NCBI RefSeq assembly: GCF_000961095.1
Contig: NZ_CP011058.1
Span: 5,038,001-5,102,000, forward strand
DNA: 64,000 bases
Source: Paenibacillus beijingensis
GTDB taxonomy: Bacteria > Bacillota > Bacilli > Paenibacillales > Paenibacillaceae
Direction: 5' to 3'
Part shown: piece after piece, positions 16,450-23,841 of the stretch
Numbering within the stretch: position 1 is the stretch's first letter
Layout of the letters: each line of letters begins with the position of its first letter
Notes under the pieces: model-generated
Database searches by the model: none
What the model saw: only the letters and a program-made list of their open reading frames with translations
Told to the model about the DNA's origin: nothing
Position numbers and translations under genes: made by a program

Positions 16450-17985
16450 TTGGACACATCGTCAGAGTCAAAACTGCCCGCTAGTTCAGCATCCTTTTGG
16501 CTGGCCTCAACGGAAGTTTCTTCATTCGATAAATTAACGACAGATCTCACGGTCGACGTAGCGGTCGTAGGAGGCGGAATAACAGGCATTAGCCTCGCTT
16601 ATTTACTGGCCAAAGAAGGCAAACAAGTTGCATTGCTGGATGCAGGACGTCTTTTGAACGGAACTACAGGAAACACAACAGCCAAAATTACTGCTCAGCA
16701 CGATCTGATTTACGACGAGTTGATTCATCACATCGGTGAGGAAAAAGCGCGGCTGTATTATGAAGCAAACGATGAAGCCATTGCCTTCATACGAAACACC
16801 GTGCTGGAGAACAAAATTTCATGTGATTTTGCCGAAGAGAACGCCTATATTTACACCACTGCCGAAGCAAATATCGCTATGATCGATAAGGAATGGAAAG
16901 CATATGAGAAGCTGGGCATTCCCGGATTGCGTGCCGATCGCATCCCTTTGCCTGTTGACGCTAAAGCTTCGATTGTCATGCCAAATCAAGCCAGGTTCCA
17001 TCCTCTGGCATATCTGAAGCATCTTATTAAACACTTTATCAATAATGGCGGGCAAATCTTCGAGGAAACGACCGCAATGAGCATCAATCCCGGATCCCCT
17101 CTTACTACGGTGGTTACGAGAGACGGAACTCAAGTGAAGTGCCGCGATGTCGTTTCTTGTTCACATTTCCCGTTCTACGATGTAAGCGGATTTTATTTCG
17201 CCCGGTTGTATGCCGAACGCGCCTATGTACTTGGGGTAAAATTGAACGGCGACTATCCAGGCGGAATGTACCTTAGTGCCGATAGTCCGCCCCGCTCAAT
17301 CCGCTCAGTCTCTTTCAATGGGGAAGATTTACTTTTGGTTGGCGGCGAGAGGCATAAGACGGGACAGGGTATCTGCACAATGAAGCATTACGAAAGGTTG
17401 GAAACGTTCGTCCGAGATACGTTTGGATCCTGCGAAATCCCTTATCGCTGGTCTGCGCAAGACCTCACGACCCTCGATAAAGTGCCATATATCGGACATG
17501 TTGTGAAAAACGAACCACATGCCTACATTGCTACGGGTTACCGCAAATGGGGTATGACCAGCAGCACTGCAGCGGCACTTCTGCTGAAGGATATGATACT
17601 GGGGATCGATAACCGATATGAGGATTTGTATACGCCTTCCCGTTTTTATGCCGATCCTAGCCTAAAAACCTTTCTCGTAGAAAATGCCGATGTCGCCAAG
17701 CATCTTATCAACGGCAAGCTGGAATGGGTTACCCGGGAACCGGAAGACGTGCGTCCAGATGAAGGAGCCGTCGTAAGAGTGAACGGTAAACGGGCTGGTG
17801 CCTATCGGGAAGCGGACGGCACCTTATACGTGGTGGACACCACTTGTACGCACATGGGCTGTGAAGTTCAGTGGAATGCGGGAGAAAGGACATGGGACTG
17901 TCCTTGTCATGGATCACGCTTCTCTTTCAGTGGAGAAGTCATTGAGGGCCCAGCGAAGAAATCGTTGAAGCAAATTGAATATTGA
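16450..17985 (+). CDS. FAD-dependent oxidoreductase fused to a Rieske 2Fe-2S domain
   Basis: A 511-residue two-domain protein. Residues 35-400 are a DAO-type flavoprotein with the FAD motif VAVVGGGITGISLAYLLA. Residues from about 425 are a Rieske domain with both ligand pairs, CTHMGC and CPCHGS. The start codon is TTG (16450), supported by GGAGG 8 bases upstream. This architecture is common in Bacillales, but its substrate is not established. It follows ridA closely; RidA often accompanies amine-oxidising enzymes because they release imines, which makes an amine substrate plausible. Confidence 0.88.
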   Translation: MDTSSESKLPASSASFWLASTEVSSFDKLTTDLTVDVAVVGGGITGISLAYLLAKEGKQVALLDAGRLLNGTTGNTTAKITAQHDLIYDELIHHIGEEKARLYYEANDEAIAFIRNTVLENKISCDFAEENAYIYTTAEANIAMIDKEWKAYEKLGIPGLRADRIPLPVDAKASIVMPNQARFHPLAYLKHLIKHFINNGGQIFEETTAMSINPGSPLTTVVTRDGTQVKCRDVVSCSHFPFYDVSGFYFARLYAERAYVLGVKLNGDYPGGMYLSADSPPRSIRSVSFNGEDLLLVGGERHKTGQGICTMKHYERLETFVRDTFGSCEIPYRWSAQDLTTLDKVPYIGHVVKNEPHAYIATGYRKWGMTSSTAAALLLKDMILGIDNRYEDLYTPSRFYADPSLKTFLVENADVAKHLINGKLEWVTREPEDVRPDEGAVVRVNGKRAGAYREADGTLYVVDTTCTHMGCEVQWNAGERTWDCPCHGSRFSFSGEVIEGPAKKSLKQIEY

Positions 17986-17993
17986 TCGGAGCG

Positions 17994-18042
17994 TAAAAAA
18001 ACTCGGCGACCGCTCTCGGTTTCTACCGCAAGTGATCGCCGA
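17994..18042 (-). terminator. Terminator of the SDR/HhH operon
   Basis: TCGGCGA (18003-18009) pairs with TCGCCGA (18036-18042). On the minus strand the stem is followed by a run of seven T (18000-17994). It lies about 20 bases past the stop of the small HhH gene and faces the plus-strand FAD/Rieske gene. Confidence 0.7.
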
Positions 18043-18061
18043 TAATTAGAATGTGGCTTGG

Positions 18062-18265
18062 TTATTTTCGAAACGTTAATCCCTTGGCGGCAAGAGCAGT
18101 TCTGATGGTTTCGATTGCTTTTGGACCCATTCCATGCAATCTAAGGACATCCTCCTCACGGAGCTGGGTAAACTGCTCAAGCCTTAGGTAACCGGCCTGA
18201 GTTAGAGCACGAATTGCCGGCTTGGCTAAATGGTCTGGAAGGTCGCTGCTTTGTTCATGACTCAT
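18062..18265 (-). CDS. Small helix-hairpin-helix protein resembling RNA polymerase alpha C-terminal domain
   Basis: A 67-residue protein similar to the alpha-CTD fold: KPAIRALTQAGYLRLEQFTQ, then DVLRLHGMGPKAIETIRTAL with the GMGPKA hairpin. It has only this domain, so it is not RpoA itself. Such single-domain proteins are seen in Bacillales and may bind DNA; their role is unknown. It lies 15 bases downstream of the SDR gene in the same operon. Confidence 0.75.
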   Translation of the reverse strand: MSHEQSSDLPDHLAKPAIRALTQAGYLRLEQFTQLREEDVLRLHGMGPKAIETIRTALAAKGLTFRK

Positions 18266-18280
18266 GAATTATCCCCCCGG

Positions 18281-19021
18281 TTATAGTTCTTGTTTAGTAG
18301 GCCGCACAATGATTTCATTGACAGCCGTATTTTCCGGTTGCGAAATGGCAAATAGAATCGAATGGGCGATCGCTTCCGGATGCAGTGCAATATGCCATGA
18401 ATCTTGTATACTTTTTTTAATTTCTTCATTTGAAATCGTATTCGCAAGTTCCGTTGCCACTCCGCCGGGACAAATAATCGTCGTGCGAATGTTATTCACC
18501 GCTTCTTCTTGCCGCAAAGCTTCTGTAATCGCCCGCACCGCAAATTTAGTTCCCGAATAAACGGCCCATGTTTTTCTTACGATGTGTCCTGTCACAGATG
18601 AAACATCGATAATGTGTCCCTGTTTTCGTTCCCGCATATACGGAAGAACCGCACCTATACCATAAAGCACGCCTTTAATGTTTACATCAATCATTTGATC
18701 CCATTCGGAAACCTTCTTTTCGTGTAAAAAAGAAAGCGGCATAATCCCTGCATTGTTAATGAGAACATCAATTTGTCCAAAGGTATCGAAGGTATAACGC
18801 GCAAGCTCCTCGATCTGCTCTTGAGAAGTGACGTCCGTCGCTTTATATACGGCTGTACCGCCTTGTTTTTCAATAGATGACTTAAGTTCCTGCAACCGTT
18901 CCTCGCGTCTAGCTGCAAGTACAACTTTAGCTCCGTTATTGGCAAGCACTTCAGCAGTGGCTTCACCGATTCCGCTTGATGCTCCGGTTAAAATCACGAC
19001 TTTTCCTTCAACGTTTCTCAT
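18281..19021 (-). CDS. Short-chain dehydrogenase/reductase
   Basis: NAD(P)-dependent oxidoreductase of the classical SDR type, 246 residues. The cofactor motif TGASSGIGEATAEVLA, the NNAG motif (INNAGIMPLSF), and the YSGTK catalytic Tyr/Lys are all present, with the catalytic Ser in DVSSVTGHIV. ARREER after beta-2 suggests NADPH. The promoter has a 19-bp spacer containing a dyad, typical of MerR control, and no MerR gene lies nearby, so a regulator elsewhere probably senses an electrophile or similar stress. Confidence 0.92.
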   Translation of the reverse strand: MRNVEGKVVILTGASSGIGEATAEVLANNGAKVVLAARREERLQELKSSIEKQGGTAVYKATDVTSQEQIEELARYTFDTFGQIDVLINNAGIMPLSFLHEKKVSEWDQMIDVNIKGVLYGIGAVLPYMRERKQGHIIDVSSVTGHIVRKTWAVYSGTKFAVRAITEALRQEEAVNNIRTTIICPGGVATELANTISNEEIKKSIQDSWHIALHPEAIAHSILFAISQPENTAVNEIIVRPTKQEL

Positions 19022-19055
19022 CTTAGACCATCCTTTCCCTTTTTAAGATTTTTTT

Positions 19056-19086
19056 AGTATAGTACCTAGACCTTTCTCTAGGTCAA
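19056..19086 (-). promoter_or_regulatory. MerR-type promoter with a 19-bp spacer
   Basis: On the minus strand TTGACC (19086-19081) and TATACT (19061-19056) are separated by 19 bases. The spacer is filled by the inverted repeat ACCTAGA (19064-19070)/TCTAGGT (19077-19083). The overlong spacer with a central dyad is the hallmark of MerR-activated promoters. Confidence 0.8.
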
Positions 19087-19253
19087 GTTTTTATTTATAA
19101 AAAAATATGGCCATGTTTCAAGAGATGAACGCCTAATAGATCCGGACCTAAGTCCAGTAATAACACTAAACCTTAGACAGTTACGATTACGAAACATCTG
19201 CACTATAGTTAAAAAGTAATAAAATATATGTTTCATTAGTAAGGAGTGTATTA

Positions 19254-19874
19254 ATGGAATGGATTACTAATCTTTTCGAGCAATATGGTTACTTCGTTTT
19301 GTTTCTTGGATTATTTGCCGAGTCGTTGGCGCTTCCTTTTCCCGGTGAATTGGCAATGGCAATATCGGGTCACATGGCAACTCTCGGGAGTTTTAATATT
19401 CCGTTCATCATGTTTTTCTCCTATATCGGAGCCATATCAGGCACGACACTTACATACTATCTAGGTTATAAGCTTGGGAAGCCATTCTTTGATAAATACG
19501 GCAAATTCTTTTTTTTGAATCAGGCGCGCATGGACAAAATTACGAAATGGTTCGATCAATACGGTTCCAAAATCATCCTGATCAGCTACTTCGTTCCCGG
19601 TTTGCGGCACTTCACCGGATATGTTTCCGGAATACTAAAGGTTCGGCTGCGCATTTTTTTCGTGTTTAACTACATCGGCGGATTGCTGTGGGTGATCACA
19701 TATGTGATGATAGGGAAACTGTTCGGTCAAAAAATAGAACAGCTGCTGCACACCGTTTCTCATTACTCAACTGCAGCGATTATCGCGGCAGCAATCGGAG
19801 TCTGCTGCGTGCTTCTCATTCGAAAAAACAAAGCGGCTATCCTCAACCGGTTACGAATGAGATACAAAAGTTAA
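19254..19874 (+). CDS. DedA-family membrane protein
   Basis: A 206-residue inner-membrane protein of the DedA/VTT family, linked to lipid carrier recycling and membrane homeostasis. Typical elements are ESLALPFPGELAMAISGHMA, the glycine-rich YYLGYKLGKPFFDKYG, and the reentrant region ISYFVPGLRHFTGYVSGIL, where R and G are conserved. Several transmembrane segments are visible. AAGGAG lies 7 bases before the ATG. It is a single gene, converging on the beta-helix enzyme gene. Confidence 0.92.
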   Translation: MEWITNLFEQYGYFVLFLGLFAESLALPFPGELAMAISGHMATLGSFNIPFIMFFSYIGAISGTTLTYYLGYKLGKPFFDKYGKFFFLNQARMDKITKWFDQYGSKIILISYFVPGLRHFTGYVSGILKVRLRIFFVFNYIGGLLWVITYVMIGKLFGQKIEQLLHTVSHYSTAAIIAAAIGVCCVLLIRKNKAAILNRLRMRYKS

Positions 19875-19898
19875 TAAACAGCCTCACGCAGACATGAA

Positions 19899-19972
19899 AA
19901 TCCCCTCCCGATCAACAATGTAAGCTCCATTTCAACAAATGGCGTTCTAACACTGTCGACCATGAGGGGATT
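19899..19972. repeat. Long inverted repeat with inner hairpin
   Basis: AATCCCCTC (19899-19907) and GAGGGGATT (19964-19972) are perfect inverted copies about 56 bases apart, enclosing a second hairpin CCATTT-caac-AAATGG (19927-19942). There is no T-run. It lies between two converging genes and could be a MITE-like relic or an RNA stem; the function is unknown. Confidence 0.45.
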
Positions 19973-19998
19973 ACACCAATCCTCTGATGCGAGAAGAT

Positions 19999-22900
19999 TT
20001 ATTTAAATGTAAACAACAAGCTGTGCTCGGTTCCGTCGATGAGCTTCATGATCAGCTTCCGGGTTGTGCCTGCCCATGCTTTATCCGTTTTCCATATCAA
20101 TATATACTGATCTTCATTTGGATCGTACTCAAGATCGGCATCAACGGACAGCAGCTCCTGCTCCGGATCAGCAGCGTCTACAGAGGCCGGATAGCCGGCT
20201 ATCGAAATGTCCATCCCGCGATCGCCGCCGAGGCTGAATTTGATCGGAACGGCACTGCCGGCGTATACTTCCTGAACGACCGAAACGTCCTGAACCGGTG
20301 CCTTGAATCCGCTGAATGGAAACATAACCTGGTAAGAGGCAGCCTTCTCTGCCGTATTGCCGGCTTTGTCTTCCGCTGTGCATTTCACGGAATGAATGCC
20401 AACCTGCAGAGACTCGGGCTGACCGCATTCGGTGACGGCAATTCCCGACAACTGATCCGAAGCGCCAGGCTCGGCCGTGAACGTACTGCCGATTTCGGCA
20501 ACGGCAGGCGAAACCTGCGGATTCAGAACCGGCGGCGTCGAATCGACGAAAATTTGCATGCTTTTCGTTTCTTCAGCGTTTCCGGATCGATCGATACTGT
20601 AATAGTGAACCTCATGTTTCCCATCCCCAAGAACAATCGGCTCCGCGTAGCTCCTCCAATCCTCGCCATCAATTTTTACAAAAGTTGTTCCAATGCCGGA
20701 CAGTGAGTCCTCAGCCGTCAATGCCAAGCTGACACTCGAGACAAACCAGCCGTCCTTACCTTCCGTCCCCTCAGCAGCGGCATAAGTCGCAGGCGGCAGG
20801 TTATCGACTCCATACAATTCGATCTCGGCAAAAGCCATCCGGTACCGGTTCCCGTCGGCGGGATTCGGGCGCAGCTTCGTCCCTTCGACCTTCACATACC
20901 GGGCGGAAGCGGCGGGGAAGGTGAAACTTTGGACGGCGTTGCCCGGCTGTGCATATCCGGTACGGGCGACATACGTCACCCAAACGACGTTGTCCGCCGA
21001 TGTCTGGATCGTGAAATCGACCGGAAAGTTCTGGCCGATGTTCCCGGCGTCATTGCGCGGGTAAATATCAACCTGGCTTATCGTTTTGACAGCGCCGATA
21101 TCCAGCTGGACATGCTCCGTATGGTCGGACGTCAGGCTGTTATTGCTGGTCCAGCCATAGGACCCGGCGACAGAGCTGCGCTGGCCGTCCGTCAGTTTCG
21201 CAGTCCCGAAATTCGTGTTCTGTACGGTGCTGCTTGCCGTCACCGCAGCTCCCGCAGCAAGATTCGCCGCAAAAACTTCAATCTCCGCAAACGCCATCCG
21301 GTAGCGGTCTCCGTCCGCAGGATTTGGCCGCAGATTTGTTCCCTCAATCTTGATGAACCGGGCGGATACGGCCGGAAATGTAAAGCTTTGGACGCTGTTG
21401 CCCGGCTGCGCGTAACCCGTTTGACGGATTCGCGTTGTCCAAGTCGTATTGTCCCCCGATGTCTGAATGGTGAAGTCAACCGGGAAGTTTTGACCGATAT
21501 TCCCGGCATCGTTGCGGGGATACAAATCGACCTGATCGACCGTTTTCACGCTGCCAAGATCAAGCGTTACCGATTCCGTATGGTTCTCCGTTAAGCTATT
21601 GTTGCTCGTCCATCCCATCGCCCCGGGTACCGAGCTTCGCTGTCCGTCCACTGCCTTTGTATACGACCAATTGCTGTTCTCGAGCGAGCTGGTGCCGGAC
21701 ACAATGGCTCCTGCAGCCAAGTTACGGCTGTCTCCGTACACCTCCAGCTCCCACATGGAATAACCGTACACGGTTCCCCGCTGCGTCCCGTTCATCTTGA
21801 TATATCTTGCTTTTTGCGGAGCAAAGTAAATTTCGTCCACGCCGCCGTCGCCTGTGGTTGTGCTGTAAACGGTCCTCCAGCTTGTTCCGTCTTCGGAAAC
21901 CTGAATTTGATAGCTTTTGCCGTAAGCCGCTTCCCAATAAATCTTGACCTGATCGATTGTCATGCTCGAACCAAGATCGACGCTGTACCACTCGGCATCG
22001 GTATAATTGGAGCCCCACCTCGTCCCCAGATTGCCGTCGACGGACAGGCTTGGGTCCGCTTTGGACGAAGATGCAGTCGCCGGCTTGCCTGCAGCCAAAT
22101 TCAGCCGCTGGACCGGTTCCGGTGTTTGAACCGGCAAAATGGTCACGGGCGTATGGAAGGCCCTGTTGACTATGTTCATCTCATAGAGATTCTGAGCCGG
22201 AACGGCGCTGCCCGGCATGTAAATCCTGTCAAAGGTAGCATTGCGGATCATGGCCGTGCTGCTGAACCCTTTCAGCCTGGCAGTACTTTGTCCTTTATCC
22301 CGAACCTGAATGTTTCGGACCGTAAGCGTATCCATCGGCCCGCCGCCGAAGCCGTCAGCGCCGACGATAACAAAGTCGGTCCAGGTACGTAGCGGGCCGA
22401 GCCATGTCCCGATTTGCTCGATATCGATATTCTCGAACGTAACGTTGCTGAGAACACCAGCGCCATATTTATGGTCGATTCCGAACCCGACTGAGGCATT
22501 ATAAACAACTCCGTTGCGGAAGGTGATCCCGCTTTGATTTTGTCTCATCCCCTGTCCGATCTTGAAGCCGTAACAATACGTCCAAGCAATCAAATCATCG
22601 AAGACGACATTCTGTACCGGTTCAGGTGTCCCGGGCCAATTCAAGCTTATATCAACGGTCTGGTCCCAAGCCTTCGATGAAAAGGGATCGTCAAGCGATA
22701 TTCCGATCGCATGCCGAACCAGCACTTCCTGGGATTCATTTATGTCGATGCCGTCATTTTCGCCCATGTCCAGCCGGTTAAAGAGCTTCATATTCGTAAA
22801 GGTTAAATGGTCGGATCTGGCCGGTGTCACCGCCCATGAGCCGGAATCGCGAATGATCAAGCCGTCAAACGTAAAATGCGACACGCCGATCGGCACCAAA

Positions 22901-23841
22901 ATGTTGTTCGCGAAGTTATTCGTTTCAGTGGAATATTTTCCGTTGCCGTCCAATGTACCCCTGCCGTACAGCTTCACGTTTGTTGAGCCGGGCGCCGTAT
23001 AGATCCACCACGTAATGTCGCGGTTCTGGGAATCTTTATGCCAATGCTTCGTGTAGTCGGCCGGCAGTCCCGTAAAGTGAAAGACCGCTCCTCCTTCCAG
23101 GTAGAGCGCCACATCGCTTTTCAGCTCCAGATTGCCTACCTTGTATACGCCGGTCGGAACATAAACGATCCCTTGGCCGTCCGGATAGGCGGCTGCATCA
23201 TCGATCGCCCGCTGAATGGCAGCGGTCGTCAATGTGGTGCCGGAGCGGTCCGATTGATAGCCTGCCTCCGTCACATTAAAGATCCCTGCGCCCGTTGCGA
23301 GCGGTTTATCCGTTTCGGGCGGATCAGCAGCAATAACAAGCTCCTTTTTCCCATCAATCTTCACAATGAGGTATTCATCGCCTGTCAGCGTAAACGTAAG
23401 CTTATTGCCGTTCTTCGACGCCGGGATATTCAGCTTCTTCGGACTAATCGTGTAGGTCCCGATAGTCGTCTGACCAAGCACGGTAACTTCGATGGTAACA
23501 GGCTCACCTGCCGTGGAGAAATGGGCATAGTCATACTGTGCGTAGCCAACAACCGGAACCGGGAATGAATTCGCTTTCAAAGTATAGGATGAAGAAGCAT
23601 TATAGATGGAAGGCATCGGATAAACGGATATTTCGCTGTTCGTACTGCTTAATTGAGGCTGCAGCTCCTGCGATAGCCGGCTCGCAATCTTCGTATGTCC
23701 GGTGCCTAATGGATGATGGCGATTTGGTGTGATTTCCGATCCGGCGGCTTCTCCCTTAGCAGGCATTGCAGCCGAAACGGACAACCAGAGCAGGCATAAC
23801 GTTAAGCCGATCCTCCACAACTTCTTTGCATCCATTCTCAT
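19999..23841 (-). CDS. Secreted beta-helix glycoside hydrolase (GH28/GH49-like) with three discoidin domains
   Basis: Large exported polysaccharide-degrading enzyme, 1280 residues. Residues 1-33 are a signal peptide. Residues 60-170 form a beta-rich N-terminal domain, and 185-560 a right-handed beta-helix with likely catalytic acids in GENDGIDINESQ and SLDDPFSSKAW. Discoidin/CBM32-like domains cover about 582-703, 708-859 and 861-1011, the last two nearly identical. An OmpL47-like segment (1017-1103) and a PxKF-like C-terminus follow. The ATG overlaps the stop of the GH106-like gene. The exact glycan is unknown; pectin-type substrates fit the neighbours. Confidence 0.85.
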   Translation of the reverse strand: MRMDAKKLWRIGLTLCLLWLSVSAAMPAKGEAAGSEITPNRHHPLGTGHTKIASRLSQELQPQLSSTNSEISVYPMPSIYNASSSYTLKANSFPVPVVGYAQYDYAHFSTAGEPVTIEVTVLGQTTIGTYTISPKKLNIPASKNGNKLTFTLTGDEYLIVKIDGKKELVIAADPPETDKPLATGAGIFNVTEAGYQSDRSGTTLTTAAIQRAIDDAAAYPDGQGIVYVPTGVYKVGNLELKSDVALYLEGGAVFHFTGLPADYTKHWHKDSQNRDITWWIYTAPGSTNVKLYGRGTLDGNGKYSTETNNFANNILVPIGVSHFTFDGLIIRDSGSWAVTPARSDHLTFTNMKLFNRLDMGENDGIDINESQEVLVRHAIGISLDDPFSSKAWDQTVDISLNWPGTPEPVQNVVFDDLIAWTYCYGFKIGQGMRQNQSGITFRNGVVYNASVGFGIDHKYGAGVLSNVTFENIDIEQIGTWLGPLRTWTDFVIVGADGFGGGPMDTLTVRNIQVRDKGQSTARLKGFSSTAMIRNATFDRIYMPGSAVPAQNLYEMNIVNRAFHTPVTILPVQTPEPVQRLNLAAGKPATASSSKADPSLSVDGNLGTRWGSNYTDAEWYSVDLGSSMTIDQVKIYWEAAYGKSYQIQVSEDGTSWRTVYSTTTGDGGVDEIYFAPQKARYIKMNGTQRGTVYGYSMWELEVYGDSRNLAAGAIVSGTSSLENSNWSYTKAVDGQRSSVPGAMGWTSNNSLTENHTESVTLDLGSVKTVDQVDLYPRNDAGNIGQNFPVDFTIQTSGDNTTWTTRIRQTGYAQPGNSVQSFTFPAVSARFIKIEGTNLRPNPADGDRYRMAFAEIEVFAANLAAGAAVTASSTVQNTNFGTAKLTDGQRSSVAGSYGWTSNNSLTSDHTEHVQLDIGAVKTISQVDIYPRNDAGNIGQNFPVDFTIQTSADNVVWVTYVARTGYAQPGNAVQSFTFPAASARYVKVEGTKLRPNPADGNRYRMAFAEIELYGVDNLPPATYAAAEGTEGKDGWFVSSVSLALTAEDSLSGIGTTFVKIDGEDWRSYAEPIVLGDGKHEVHYYSIDRSGNAEETKSMQIFVDSTPPVLNPQVSPAVAEIGSTFTAEPGASDQLSGIAVTECGQPESLQVGIHSVKCTAEDKAGNTAEKAASYQVMFPFSGFKAPVQDVSVVQEVYAGSAVPIKFSLGGDRGMDISIAGYPASVDAADPEQELLSVDADLEYDPNEDQYILIWKTDKAWAGTTRKLIMKLIDGTEHSLLFTFK
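20809..21720 (-). repeat. Tandem duplication of a discoidin domain inside the beta-helix enzyme gene
   Basis: Two neighbouring units (about 21720-21265 and 21261-20809) encode domains sharing long identical blocks, including YPRNDAGNIGQNFPVDFTIQ and TGYAQPGN. Codon differences are visible between them, so the duplication is not brand new. Confidence 0.8.

Noticed and set aside
19987..20706. Open plus-strand frame of 239 codons opposite the beta-helix enzyme
   Set aside because: Lies wholly inside a well-supported minus-strand gene, has no ribosome site and an Arg/Asn-rich composition typical of antisense frames in GC-rich DNA.
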